Source: Hyalella azteca (taxonomy: Eukaryota > Arthropoda > Malacostraca > Amphipoda > Hyalellidae). Taken from it: DNA of 64,000 nt. The translations under genes were made by a program, and so were the position numbers. Shown in pieces: positions 37,701 through 50,160 of this stretch (position 1 is its first letter; every line of letters starts with the position of its first letter). The stretch covers positions 1 to 64,000 of the forward strand of contig NW_025941643.1 of NCBI RefSeq assembly GCF_000764305.2, written 5' to 3'. The notes beneath the pieces are model-generated. The model had not been told where the DNA came from, ran no database searches, and saw only the letters and a program-made list of their open reading frames with translations.

Positions 37701-38552
37701 ACATGTCTGGAAATTTTTTAAAACAGTAAAGGAAGCCTTAACAAACCTTTACTTATTACAAAGATGATCGCAGTTTGCTTAATGTTTGTTCAAGTTAACA
37801 TGCCAAGTGGAATTAATTATTCCATTGGATGAAACATAAAAATATCCTATGGTATGTTCAACTCTTAGATTCTTCGTTCTGAATCCAAGGTATAAAATAA
37901 GTATAACAATTTATCTAATTCGATTGGTGTTAAACACGTTGAGCGAGTCACGACCCGCCGGTGGCTTGAAGAGTTTTTTTTTTAGGACTTCTGCGATTTA
38001 GTTTTTTTTCAATTGCGTTGGACAACAAAAATTTATGATGTCGGTGCTTCCTTATTAAATTATCACAAGTACCGAAAAATTAGAAAATTAAATTTGTGCA
38101 CTTGACCTAAGAATTTACTAGTATATATTGAAGTATCGGCATTTTTTTGTCAGCGGACTTGGCCTTTTTTAGGACATCTGGCAGCTCTGTTGGGTTGTGC
38201 CGCATTCAACTTGTCAAATTCGAAACTCGTCCAAAAAATTTTCTTCACAAAGATTTGCGATGCTTTTTAAGTATTTCGCTGAATTCAGTAATCAATGTTA
38301 CGTCGAATTTTGGAGCAAATTAGTTTAATGAAAATTTGTTTGTTTCGTCATCGGCGGGACGATAAATTTTAGAAAGAAATTTTTCTGGTCGATCGCATTT
38401 GCTGCGACTGGAAATATTCGTATTTTTGGAGAGCAGCCTGTAAATCGTCCAATTTTTATTGTCAGTACAGATTTATAAGCCAAACGAATCAAACGGTCTT
38501 GAATAAATGTATTGTGTTCAAGGTAGAGAGATTAAAAGGCTATAGCAATATC
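34787..38552. other. Middle of duplication copy 1, unassigned DNA
   Basis: It shows no similarity by eye to the middle of copy 2 (45125-47405). A dispersed repeat copy lies at 37992-38189. No gene is supported; minus-strand frames near 36463-36738 overlap one another and have no context. Confidence 0.5.
37992..38189 (-). repeat. Dispersed repeat, about 195 bp, copy 2
   Basis: Inverted relative to 18705-18899, with shared words across the whole length (see that entry). Confidence 0.7.
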
Positions 38553-38757
38553 GTCCACCGTTTTAAACAAATTCCCGAGAAAGAATGATTTCTAACAAAT
38601 GTAATCAAAGTTGCAACTGTCTTTAAATAATAATCTCAATTACACTTTATAACCAACTTTGAGTCTCGAAATTTCCTCAGACGAAAAACGAGCATTGTTT
38701 AATTGCTAGAGACTGTTGATTGAGGCGTGAAATTTTACGACATTATTTATCCCTTAA

Positions 38758-38903
38758 GGGCCTATACTTTCAAAAAAAGTTAAGAGATCGTAAGTTCTTC
38801 AGACAATCATTGGCGGCCTTATTAGCAAAATCCACCAATCATGGACAAGAAAATAGAGCGTAAGTACTTACGTTCACTTAGCTAGTTTTAAAAGTATGGG
38901 CCC
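38758..38903 (+). mobile_element. MITE-like repeat, copy 2
   Basis: 146 bp with inverted ends GGGCCTATACTTTCAAAA and TTTTAAAAGTATGGGCCC. In this copy the inverted similarity extends outward to AAGGGCC and GGCCCTT. No coding capacity. Confidence 0.75.
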
Positions 38904-38906
38904 TTG

Positions 38907-39070
38907 CCTCCAATCGCACCCGAATCGTTCCTGACAGAAACGTGTCGAGACGTTCTACCGATGGCGGGGAGAATTAATACATTATTTATCCGTTGCCTGC
39001 AATCGCACCCGAATCATTCCTGACAGAAACGTGTCGGGACGTTCTACCGATGGCGGGGAGAATTAATACT
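38907..39070 (+). repeat. Two-unit tandem repeat, 89-bp period
   Basis: Units start at 38907 and 38996, sharing CAATCGCACCCGAATC and GACGTTCTACCGATGGCGG. It is also present in B' at about 47760-47923. Confidence 0.9.
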
Positions 39071-40280
39071 CGCTGGCTAAGGAGGTCGATGTAGGAGAAA
39101 GTTGGCGGCCGTCATCGAGGAGATGGAAACTCCTGAGGCACTAAATGTTATAGCGGCTCTGATGCCAGGCTGTGTGAGAAGAAACGCTGACTGCCGGCGA
39201 TGCTTGCTCCTTCCTTTCCGTTATACTTTGTTGCTATATATTACCTTGAATATTTGATAGCAAGAATAATTTTTTTTAAATATATAAATATATTTAATAA
39301 AAAATTATTTATTATTGAATAAATAATAAATCCAATTATTATTTATTTCATTATATTATTATTATTTATTTATTTCATTATATATCACCTAGGATTGATT
39401 ATTCATTAATAAATAATAAATCCCAGGATAAATATTATATTTTACCTGGGGCGCCACGTACAGTGTCCGGGTATAAGGAAGCTTGAGTTGTAATTCTGTC
39501 GATGTAACTTTAAAATATTAAGGCTTTGGGTTAAATATGTGACCGGGAGCATTATACTGTCGAGTAAATTTTAGACTGCACCATCGCGAATTTCCTTGCG
39601 AAAAATATCATTCTTTGTTGAAACTTGTGTTCTGTCGATCAGTAGTTTGATTATGTGCATTTATCTTCCAAAAATATCATTAAGTCTTGAACGTAGTAAG
39701 CCATCCGTACCAGTGTGATGATCCGACTTACTGCGCGTTATTTAACCGCATTCATGGCCGTTATTCACTATACTACAGGATTAGTCCTTTATGAGGACCC
39801 TAATATTTGAGCCGATAATGACTATTGTACTGCATCCTTACTGGTGGCGATAAATTATCTGGGCAATAATTTTGCAAAAACTCCTTGAAAGAAGAAATTA
39901 AATGTCTCAATAAATGAACATAGAAGTTCCGAATTGAGGTTCCGGTTCCGGATCACCTGAGTTGAGAGAACGCAAATGCGTGCGCGAATAAACGGAAAAG
40001 ATTTAACTTCGATAATAAATAACCTAAGTTAACAATCTCCATTCATAGGAATCGCTCTTAAAAAAATTTGACATCGCCATCTGAGGGCGTCTTCGGCTTA
40101 ACCAAGTTCAGCTCACTCTGCCTTCGGAGTGCTGAAACGTAAACAGATTTTTGGCAGCAAACGTTCCTAATTTTAATGCTTTCCGCATGAAAATGCGCAT
40201 GTTTTTCTTTATAAACTAATTTTTAGCATTAGAATACAATTTCTTAATATTATGTTATCACTAGAAATTACCATATAAGA

Positions 40281-40830
40281 AAGAACGTTTTAGTCGAACG
40301 TTTAAATGAACTCCGCCCAGGTGTGACGTCTGCACCTTGCTTCATGATAATGCAAAAAAATTCCGTTATGAATTAATTATTATCCTCGCAATAATTTTTC
40401 TTAATAATATTTTATAACATGAAATTATCTGATAACAAAGAATGTTTTAGCCGACCAAGTTGAATGAACTCCGCCCAGGTGTAAGTTGTAACGTCTGCAA
40501 CTTGCTTTATGATAATGCAAAAATTATCCGTTATGATTTAATTTTCATCATTGGAATCATTTTTCTTAATATTATTTATAACATGAAATTATCTGATAAC
40601 AAAGAACGTTTCAGTGGACGAAGTCAATTGAACCTCGCCAAGGTGAACGCCTGCACCACGCTTCATGATAATGCAAAAAATTTGCGTTATTAATTAATTT
40701 TCTTCCTTGGAATAATTTTTCCTAATATTATTTTATAACATGAAATTATCTGATAACAAAGAACGTTTGTTAGTCAAGTCAAATGAGCCTCGCCCAGGTG
40801 TGACGCCAGCACCTTGGTTCATCGCCGACT
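40281..40830 (+). repeat. Four-unit tandem repeat, 147-174 bp period
   Basis: Units start near 40281, 40438, 40612 and 40759. Each contains AAGAACGTTT, an AACTCCGCCCAGGTG-like word, CATGATAATGCAAAAA and ACATGAAATTATCTGATAAC. Units differ by substitutions and indels. Confidence 0.9.
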
Positions 40831-41863
40831 TCCTGTAAGCGTTAAGCACGACACAAGAACGCAGCATAACAGGTTCCCTGCATGCGAATTGCCTTCTCTG
40901 CCACTAAAAGCCTTTGGTGACCGGCATAGTATCGAGTTGTTTAGCCGGTGTGAGAGACGGGTTAGTGGGTCAGAAAGGACATGAAAGGATATCTTGGGAC
41001 TGGGGTCAACCGCATTCTTGCATGCCCATGCTACAATGGGGCTAATTTAAGGAGTATTTCACTGACACGATGGATTGAGTTGCGATGAACTCTGTACAGG
41101 TCATTGTCCCTGGTGGAAATGTACAACTAAGCTTGGTACTAATCTAGGTTCATTCTTCGCATTAGTTATAGAACACTCGCACGGTTTTTGATTTATAACG
41201 TTTATATATAACACTATATACTTTTTATGTATCTTTATACAGATAAATGAAATGAATAAATCACTCACCAAGGCGTTCAAACTTCTTGAATGTTGAATTA
41301 TTAAGAACCTTTTCTGAGGGGCTAAAATTTAAAATTTCATTAATTTAACGCTTAAAATATTGATAAAGTATTTCATTATCTTCAAATTAAATCATAGTAT
41401 TTGACATCCGAGTTTTTGCTCAAATAATTTAATTTTGAAACCATAATGAATCCTAACAATGATCCGGCACTGCCGCACTGGTATAAATACTCACTTAAAT
41501 GTGTTAACGTCTTTTGTATTATTATTACGCCGTTGATTCCGTTAACGAAATTCTTTTCTGTCGGTGCAGTAGCAGAGGCTTATAAGCCATGCTCTGTACC
41601 GCAGTCAAATGGAAGAACAACCTGCAGCCTGCATGCCGCATTTGGTTGCTGGTCTTGCATGTGGGATGAAGTGATTTATACATTAATTGTTTCCATATTT
41701 AATTATTTGTATTCAAATTAAAATGAATCATTAATATAATTAATGATTTGGCTTGTCAAATGTGGATTAAATGGCGTCACGGCCCTTCTAGATAATTGAA
41801 AGCAGCCTTGGAATCTCATGAGTTTCTTTAAAAAAATTATTTACGCAGTTTTGTGCTATTTTT

Positions 41864-42008
41864 AGCGCATTTTCTCATTTATGGAAAAAAGCGCTATTGT
41901 GCCCGCAGTGTCTGTCTGTCCGTCCGTCCGTCCATGACTTCACGTTTTCGTCTACGAGAAAATGCGCTCTCTGTCACTCACTGCAGTGAGTACTGAGTTA
42001 TATTTTAG
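41864..42008 (+). mobile_element. Foldback repeat, copy 2
   Basis: Arms AGCGCATTTTCTC (41864-41876) and GAGAAAATGCGCT (41956-41968) flank a TCTG/TCCG microsatellite. Then comes the palindrome ACTCACTGCAGTGAGT and a terminal TTATATTTTA at about 42008, which is also where similarity between B and B' stops. Confidence 0.8.
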
Positions 42009-42140
42009 GGCCAAGTGAGGTGACACCGTAGTGGGCAGAGCTTTATTACGAACTGAGAACACACTGTACAACGGGTTACCACAATGACTTATCTTGTTGC
42101 CACACAGGCAAGCTAAACGCTAAATGGTGATTACCACAAA
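42009..42140. other. Unique spacer between the two duplication copies
   Basis: 132 bp with no partner seen next to A or after B'. Nothing recognised. Confidence 0.5.
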
Positions 42141-45124
42141 AGAACTTTGCGCTGATTAGATTTTTCTTCTGAGGCAAAGAATACTTGTGTGAGGGAGTAT
42201 ATTGCGACTTCCTTAAATATGGAATTGTAGGGACCTTCATTGTGTACCTTCATCATTATTAAAATAACTATATCTGTTTATTTCATTTTTTCAGCTATCG
42301 AACCTTTTGCAATTAAACCATCCGAACAGATTCTAAATTGATTTTCTCTTTATTCGTTCAGTTATCTGTAATCTCACTTCAGCCTTGTCAGTCAATGTTT
42401 GCGGAATGACATTGGATAGCTCTTATTATATTCATATACCTTTAATATTTCCTTGTGTAATGATCTTAATATTAATATTTCTTTAGCATGTAATATGCAG
42501 TTAGTATTGTATCAATTCGTTCATTCTTCAGTTACAACTTTTTTGCTTACTTTGGTATGCTTATTGCTTAACACTTTAGCGGTAGGTTAATACTCGTCAA
42601 AAGTCCCACCTCGCGTTTGACTTAGCTTTCAGCAGTACAGAACCTAACCGCGATTACACTTTCACGTTCCCTTGTAGCTTGTTTCTGCGAATAATCCACG
42701 AAAAGAACTGTCGATCATATCACTAAATACTGGAAAAAGGAGCTTTGAGCCATGCCAAGAGGACATTTATTTTGTCTTGTAACTATAGTGCTTCTTGTTA
42801 CTGCTAAGTGAATAGAATTTTAACTTGTTGGACCAGCCGCGATCGATCATTAATTAGGTAGTAGAGTATTTCAACATCATATTTACTTATCAGGTCGGAA
42901 GTTTATTAATGGCTACAACTTGCCCATCAGCTTATATTCATACTAATGTATTCCTGTCACTACTCTTTGTGTTCAATTGTTTTATTAATTTTTTGTTTTT
43001 ATAGATTTGACACGACAAAAATCGTTAAAAATCAACCCATTTTTTTATACTGTGACCTCTTATAAAGGCCTTTTAAAGGCCGACGCATGTGCTTGAGAGA
43101 AAAATAGGCATAGCATAAGTTCGATGATCCTTTTTTGCGATCTTGGAAATTATCCGGATACTTCTTGTTGGCGAAAATAATTCTGCTCGCGTGTGAATTA
43201 CCACGTCGGGGGTTTTTAGGTCCAGCCGATCTGCCAAGTCCAGAAACCTTTGAGAAATCTCACTTAACTTTTCTGAACTTTAGCAATTTTTTTTAGTTAT
43301 GAGTTGTGCCCCGACTCAATTTTGCTGATAAAAATGAATTTCTCCGATGCAATCCCGACTCAAATTTGTTGAGAAATGTGAATTTCTAAATTGCAGATGG
43401 AAAATAAAATTCAACGTCATTTCAAGGCGAAGAGCATCTGAGAAGGGATGGAGCGCCGTGCAAATGCTCTCCTATCAGTCCGACTCTCCGGATTTTCCCT
43501 ATTCTTAGCGCCAATTGTATGCTGTTTCCGGACCCATAATTCTTGCTGAGCGTTTCGCCGAGTCTTGGCGAGATTAACGATCTGGAACTTCGATCGCTCC
43601 GTCCTCACGTGTGTTGTATTAACGCGTCGGCACTGACTGGTGGCAAATTCTTGTATTTTCGAACAAAGCGATCACAATCCAGCTCAGTATCAGGCAGTTT
43701 CTTACAACAATGTGTGATGATATTTTAGTAAAACTTGTCTTAGTGCGCGTTCTGTCGGTCTATGAAACCAGGACATGAGTAGATAAATTTAAAGTTGCCC
43801 GTTCAAAAAGTAGGTACGAGTGTGATATTTGATTCTATGTAATTCCATGACATACGTTCAATTGAATAGTCCAAAAAATACTTTCAGGAAGACACAAATT
43901 TTACACTACCAAGTGTGTCGCAGTCGTAGCTCATCCACGCTTTCGAACGATTTTGGCCAAGTTATACTTTCGTTTTCTATTTAACCACAGGTTTCGAATT
44001 GATACGTAGTTAGACCAAATTTAAATTGATTTATTGATGTGTTAGCATTTAATAATACAAATTTCATTCCGTTAGTTGTCACAGACATATTTTGTGGTTA
44101 TGAAGATGTCTTTAATCTCTTTTTCTATGCTCATCTTTAACTTTTCACTTGCATTTTCAGCAAAAAAAACATAAGCTCATCTCACTGTTCATTACGTATA
44201 TCATCTTTGACTAAATGTAGATGATCTTGAGTGATTGCTGATCAAAGTGTTTTGCATTATTTTAATTGTCATCAATTTGTAAATTATCTGAAAAATTTAT
44301 TTTGTTAAAACGGTAATATTGCTGCTCTTTTTGATTTTCCTTGTCGGGTCTCACGAAAATTTTCATTTCTTTCAGGTATGTGCGGTGACTTTTGAAGCTC
44401 AATTAAATGCTGTGAAACACCAAGGTTTCCTTGATATGCATTGACTTGGGTGAGTAGACGACGTGCACGCCTCAATCATTTTCTGTTTTCCACTTATCTA
44501 CAATTTATTCGTCGCATTACTAAACAAAAATGTATTTATTTATTCATCACTTAACGAAAAAACCCTGATCATTAAAATATTTCAACAAGTAAATTTTTTA
44601 AACACATAATTCTGGAAATTTATTAGCTTGTGTCATCAATATTCAATGTCCTAGTTTTTTGGATGATTTTCGTCGAGTTTTTTTGGAAGATTTTTTTTCG
44701 ATTTTTGCTTTAAATTCTTCGTCGTTTATCAGAAGTAAACGAGCTGAAGGACATTCACAAAAATTATTTGCATGCAATTGCGCAGCAAAAGTTAGTCTTA
44801 AGCAAGCTTATTCATCAAATTTATGGAAAAATTAACCTTACATACACGTACAATACTCCCATATAAAAATTTTTCCTCTGCATGATCAACTTAAAATTGT
44901 TGAGATACACGATGTTCTAGTTTTATCATGATAATTATGAACAAATATTATTTAAAAATTAAATCTAAAACATCGTAAATTCGAGTTTTAAAATCTAATT
45001 TCCCGTGAAAAAACAAGTCCATGGTTTGTCTTCACGCGTTTCATTAGCCCATAGACAAATATTGACTCTTGTCACACAAAGTCTGTTCTATGACGCGCGT
45101 AACGGGAATGAGGGAGAGGAATTA
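42141..45124 (+). repeat. Segmental duplication copy 2, left part (A')
   Basis: Partner of 31855-34786, offset about 10.3 kb. It carries an additional roughly 50-bp local duplication around 43310-43395 that A lacks. Identical to A over 43806-44975, with a few differences near 44976-45008, then identical to 45124. Confidence 0.92.
44376..44449 (+). other. Exon-like segment, second copy
   Basis: Identical to 34036-34109, including both splice-like borders. Confidence 0.25.
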
Positions 45125-45904
45125 AGTCTCTCAATGTTGTAGCTTGAAAATCCTAGGAGGAGATAGATTTCTTGAGGACCCCCTTTTTTGCCGTTTTCTA
45201 TGAATTTCACGTTTTCTATCCATTTTTTTTGGAAAATTGACACGAACAAAAAAGTACTAGATTTTTGTTTTACATATGTGTACCAAGTTTCAAAGAAATC
45301 CGTCCGTAAATGAAAAAGTTAGTTTTTGACCCAGACGCTCCCCTTAAACGGGTCTGACGAGATAATTGCTAGTCGATGAAATTTTATCGGCTCTTAGAGA
45401 ATTTTTTCGGACATCTGGTACATCGAAAGTAGGCCATTTCCTCGATATGGTTCACTTGTTCATGCACGATCTATAATCACAGACGTAGTAGTTATCCCAT
45501 ATTCTTTCACTTAAATCATCAACTATATATATATATATATATATGAAAACTTAATGAAAATTATTGGCTAATATGCTAGAAGTAAATCAAGTAATGTTTA
45601 CTGTTGCTTTCCTCTTGATAAATAAAAACAAACCGGGTTGACTTAGTTATGTTTATTAAATGGATTATTACAAAATTAACAATTTATGTCATTCATAAGA
45701 ATATTTCAGAATGGCTAAATGTTTTTCTCTGGATATCTAAATCAATAATTCCAATATCTATCGCATCTTTCACTATCTAGAATCCATCTTCCTATGAATT
45801 ATTTACATCAATGAAAAAAAAAAATTCTGAAACCTAGTAAAAAGATCAGAGCTAGTACAGTTGTACATGTAACATTACAATCGGCTTTATGCGGTGGTTG
45901 CACA

Positions 45905-46025
45905 GTTCCGCTAATCCGCGAACCGCTAATCGGCGAAGCTAACTTTTCTGATTAGCTTTCCAGCCAACTTTTAAAACCATCAGCGGACCAATTAGCTTCC
46001 GCTAACTGGCAGTCCGCTAAAAATG
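45905..46025. repeat. Cluster of CCGCTAA / ATTAGC motifs in both orientations
   Basis: At least five copies of GCTAA-type words, some preceded by CCG, with inverted ATTAGC words between. It resembles a subterminal repeat region of a DNA transposon, but no ends were found. Confidence 0.5.
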
Positions 46026-46814
46026 TTTATAAATCTCTTTTGATAGAAAATCCAGGTGTTAATATTTAATGCTAAGTGTCGTTAGCCGTGTGCCACACTG
46101 ATGGCTGACTACGTCAGCATATGTACTGTAGCTGCGCTATTTGTCCTTCATGTGGTTACCAGATTCACGCTGGCAACGTGTAGAGTGGGCTGCGTTGATA
46201 ACCGGTTATTTTATTCGATCAGCGGTTGCGGTTGTAGTGGCACGACTTCGTATCGTGAATCTAGTTGTATGTGAATAATATTTTTGTCTCAATTACCTGT
46301 TTTTCATGTCTAATAATTGGTTGCAACCGTTGCACCTCTCAAAAATTTATTTTCTGAGTGGCGGGGAAGCTTATTATCCAATAGTTGGAATTTTGACCTC
46401 CTAAAAATAGTTTATGCTGCTATAAAGTGATGCGATAATATAAAGTGATGCAATAATACTAAGCATGAACTAGCTCAATACAAATGGCTGGGATGTTAAT
46501 TATTTCGATTTATACACATTTCCTCGTGTTCCTTGGATCAATTCTGATATATTCTCCAATTGAGTTGCTCTATTGTTCCTGTGATAAGGGGTAAACCTTC
46601 TATTTATTCTCCCGTGCATTTGTTCTTTATTTCAGGTGGAAGTGGGCTCTGTATGTTAAGTCTACCTATGTTTCTGGTCATCATCGGAATACGAAGTAAA
46701 GGAGTTTAGTGTTCCCCATTGGTCAAATGCAACGTTATAACTGGCGCTGAATTTTTTAGTTGGACGCACGCAGCCCAAACTTCGTCGAGCTCGACGGTGA
46801 AAACAAGCGTCCAG

Positions 46815-47207
46815 ACCTTTGTCTGTTTGAATTTTTGAGGGTATTCGCTCAGTAAAAAGCTTTTGGAAAGAGGTTTTAATCTCTTCACCAGTTTTTCTAC
46901 GTATAGGAACTGCCCATGCATGTTTGCTAAAGATATCAATCACAGTTAGGATGTAGTTTTTACCATTATCTGTATAATTTTGCATATCAACTAAATCTGC
47001 CTGCCATTGATCATCAATCTTTGTTACTTTAACTCTTATTGTGGTGAAATTATATTTTATTGGTTTATGTAGAGTGTAGGTTTCCTGCGACTCCAACCAA
47101 TTTGTCACCTGCTTTCGGGATAAACCACTCCTACGAACAAGTTTATTTGTCCCGACGTATCCGGTTTTAGGATCGTAATATATTTGATTTAGAATTTTAC
47201 CACTCAC
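46815..47207 (-). pseudogene. Broken DDE integrase, Polinton/Maverick type
   Basis: Reading leftwards from 47207, about 131 residues match the integrase family of Polinton/Maverick elements. An N-terminal segment has YYDPKTGYVG and a SRKQVTNWLESQETYTLHKP block. The catalytic core start is IDDQWQADLVDM (first aspartate about residue 71), followed by the VIDIFSKHAWAVP strand-helix and then KIQTDKG (second aspartate about residue 129). After that the family pattern is lost: the third acidic residue and the rest of the core are absent, and the frame runs on into unrelated sequence to 46662. Upstream, a second frame (47204-47461) has a related-looking part, but its beginning lies in duplication B', so the 5' end is also broken. 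It is a dead remnant. A retroelement integrase is a less likely alternative. Such enzymes join element ends to host DNA. Confidence 0.75.
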
Positions 47208-47610
47208 TTCTGTGAGTGGACTTTTACGTTTTTTGATACACCAAGACCTACATAACTTTTTCTGGCCATTATAGCATTAAATAATTTTGCATCAGTTCTA
47301 ACATATTCAGGCTCATTAGGATCTATCGTAATTTCAGCAGCTTTCTTCGCTAGGATATCATCAGACTTGTTTCTGTCTTTAGTTTTTGAATGTGTACTAT
47401 AAAATAACCACCGTTTTAAACAAATCCCCGAGAAAGAATGGTTTCCAACAAATGTAATCAAAGTTGCAACTGTCTTTAAATAATAATCTCAATTACACTT
47501 TAAAACCAACTTCGAGTCTCGAAATTTCCTCAGACGAAAAACGAGCATTGTTTAATTGCTAGAGACTGTTGATTGAGGCGTGAAATTTTACGACATTATT
47601 TATCCCTTAA

Positions 47611-47756
47611 GGGCCTATACTTTCAAAAAAAGTTAAGAGATCGTAAGTTCTTCAGACAATCATTGGCGGCCTTATTAGCAAAATCCACCAATCATGGACA
47701 AGAAAATAGAGCGTAAGTACTTACGTTCACTTAGCTAGTTTTAAAAGTATGGGCCC
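47611..47756 (+). mobile_element. MITE-like repeat, copy 3
   Basis: Identical to copy 2 (38758-38903). It moved with the segmental duplication and is not an independent insertion. Confidence 0.75.
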
Positions 47757-49159
47757 TTGCCTCCAATCGCACCCGAATCGTTCCTGACAGAAACGTGTCG
47801 AGACGTTCTACCGATGGCGGGGAGAATTAATACATTATTTATCCGTTGCCTGCAATCGCACCCGAATCATTCCTGACAGAAACGTGTCGGGACGTTCTAC
47901 CGATGGCGGGGAGAATTAATACTCGCTGGCTAAGGAGGTCGATGTAGGAGAAAGTTGGCGGCCGTCATCGAGGAGATGGAAACTCCTGAGGCACTAAATG
48001 TTATAGCGGCTCTGATGCCAGGCTGTGTGAGAAGAAACGCTGACTGCCGGCGATGCTTGCTCCTTCCTTTCCGTTATACTTTGTTGCTATATATTACCTT
48101 GAATATTTGATAGCACAAAGGAAATTTTTTAAAAAATTTAAATATATTTAATAAATAAATAAATTTATTTAGTATTGAATAAATGGTAAGTCCCATTACT
48201 ATTTATTTCATTACTTTATTATTATTATTTATTTATTATTTCATTACGATTTATTAGATTTATTAATAAATTGGAATTTATTATTTATTAATAAATAATA
48301 AATCGCAAGATAAATATTATGTTTTTCCTGGGACGCCAAATACAAAGTCCGGTTATAAGGTTTGAGTTGTAATTCTGTCGATGTAACTTTAAAATATTAA
48401 GGCTTTGGGTTAAATATGTGACCGGGAGCATTATACTGTCGAGTAAATTTTAGACTGCACCATCGCGAATTTCCTTGCGAAAAATATCATTCTTTGTTGA
48501 AACTTGTGTTCTGTCGATCAGTAGTTTGATTATGTGCATTTATCTTCCAAAAATATCATTAAGTCTTGAACGTAGTAAGCCATCCGTACCAGTGTGATGA
48601 TCCGACTTACTGCGCGTTATTTAACCGCATTCATGGCCGTTATTCACTATACTACAGGATTAGTCCTTTATGAGGACCCTAATATTTGAGCCGATAATGA
48701 CTATTGTACTGCATCCTTACTGGTGGCGATAAATTATCTGGGCAATAATTTTGCAAAAACTCCTTGAAAGAAGAAATTAAATGTCTCAATAAATGAACAT
48801 AGAAGTTCCGAATTGAGGTTCCGGTTCCGGATCACCTGAGTTGAGAGAACGCAAATGCGTGCGCGAATAAACGGAAAAGATTTAACTTCGATAATAAATA
48901 ACCTAAGTTAACAATCTCCATTCATAGGAATCGCTCTTAAAAAAATTTGACATCGCCATCTGAGGGCGTCTTCGGCTTAACCAAGTTCAGCTCACTCTGC
49001 CTTCGGAGTGCTGAAACGTAAACAGATTTTTGGCAGCAAACGTTCCTAATTTTAATGCTTTCCGCATGAAAATGCGCATGTTTTTCTTTATAAACTAATT
49101 TTTAGCATTAGAATACAATTTCTTAATATTATGTTATCACTAGAAATTACCATATAAGA

Positions 49160-49709
49160 AAGAACGTTTTAGTCGAACGTTTAAATGAACTCCGCCCAGG
49201 TGTGACGTCTGCACCTTGCTTCATGATAATGCAAAAAAATTCCGTTATGAATTAATTATTATCCTCGCAATAATTTTTCTTAATAATATTTTATAACATG
49301 AAATTATCTGATAACAAAGAATGTTTTAGCCGACCAAGTTGAATGAACTCCGCCCAGGTGTAAGTTGTAACGTCTGCAACTTGCTTTATGATAATGCAAA
49401 AATTATCCGTTATGATTTAATTTTCATCATTGGAATCATTTTTCTTAATATTATTTATAACATGAAATTATCTGATAACAAAGAACGTTTCAGTGGACGA
49501 AGTCAATTGAACCTCGCCAAGGTGAACGCCTGCACCACGCTTCATGATAATGCAAAAAATTTGCGTTATTAATTAATTTTCTTCCTTGGAATAATTTTTC
49601 CTAATATTATTTTATAACATGAAATTATCTGATAACAAAGAACGTTTGTTAGTCAAGTCAAATGAGCCTCGCCCAGGTGTGACGCCAGCACCTTGGTTCA
49701 TCGCCGACT
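49160..49709 (+). repeat. Four-unit tandem repeat, second copy
   Basis: Same as 40281-40830 at offset 8879, by eye without differences. Confidence 0.9.
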
Positions 49710-50013
49710 TCCTGTAAGCGTTAAGCACGACACAAGAACGCAGCATAACAGGTTCCCTGCATGCGAATTGCCTTCTCTGCCACTAAAAGCCTTTGGTGAC
49801 CGGCATAGTATCGAGTTGTTTAGCCGGTGTGAGAGACGGGTTAGTGGGTCAGAAAGGACATGAAAGGATATCTTGGGACTGGGGTCAACCGCATTCTTGC
49901 ATGCCCATGCCACAATGAGGTTAATTTAAGGGGTATTTCACAGACACGATGGATTGAGTTACGATGAACCCGGCACAGGTCATTGTCCTGGTGGAAATAT
50001 GCAACTAAGCTGG

Positions 50014-50160
50014 GTAGTAATCTAGGGTCATTCTTCCTATATTAGAGAACACTCACATGGTTTTTTATTTATAGCGTTTATATATAACACTATATACTTT
50101 TTATGTATGTTTATATAGATGAATTAAATGCATAAATCACTCGTAAATGCGTTCAACGTT
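50014..50160 (+). repeat. 147-bp direct repeat, left copy
   Basis: Exact match to 51647-51793. It ends directly at the N of 50161. It belongs to the body of B', as the equivalent place in B (about 41139-41283) shows. Confidence 0.93.

Larger units (their letters stand above)
38553..42008 (+). repeat. Segmental duplication copy 1, right part (B)
   Basis: It aligns with 47406-52466. A few differences lie in the first 110 bp. About 38665-39262 and 39485-41031 appear identical to B'. The AT-rich part 39263-39484 is strongly different, and 41032-42008 is clearly diverged. Inside it are a MITE-like repeat, two tandem repeats and the foldback repeat. The 77-residue frame at 40460-40693 consists of tandem repeat and is not called. 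Confidence 0.92.
45125..47405. mobile_element. Transposon-rich middle of duplication copy 2
   Basis: It is unrelated to the middle of copy 1, so it was either inserted here or replaced the original middle. It holds a (TA)n run near 45524-45543, a cluster of CCGCTAA/GCTAAT/ATTAGC words at about 45905-46025, and the integrase remnant at 46815-47207. No terminal repeats were identified at its borders. Confidence 0.6.
47406..50160 (+). repeat. Segmental duplication copy 2, right part (B'), first section
   Basis: Partner of 38553 to about 41280. Identical to B over most of 47520-49910 except the AT-rich island near 48116-48361, then diverged. It contains the second copies of the MITE, the 89-bp repeat and the four-unit repeat (49160-49709). 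It is interrupted at 50161 by the N and the gag-bearing piece. Confidence 0.92.

Noticed and set aside
40460..40693. 77-residue frame, identical copy at 49339-49572
   Set aside because: It lies wholly in the four-unit tandem repeat, and its identity comes from the segmental duplication.
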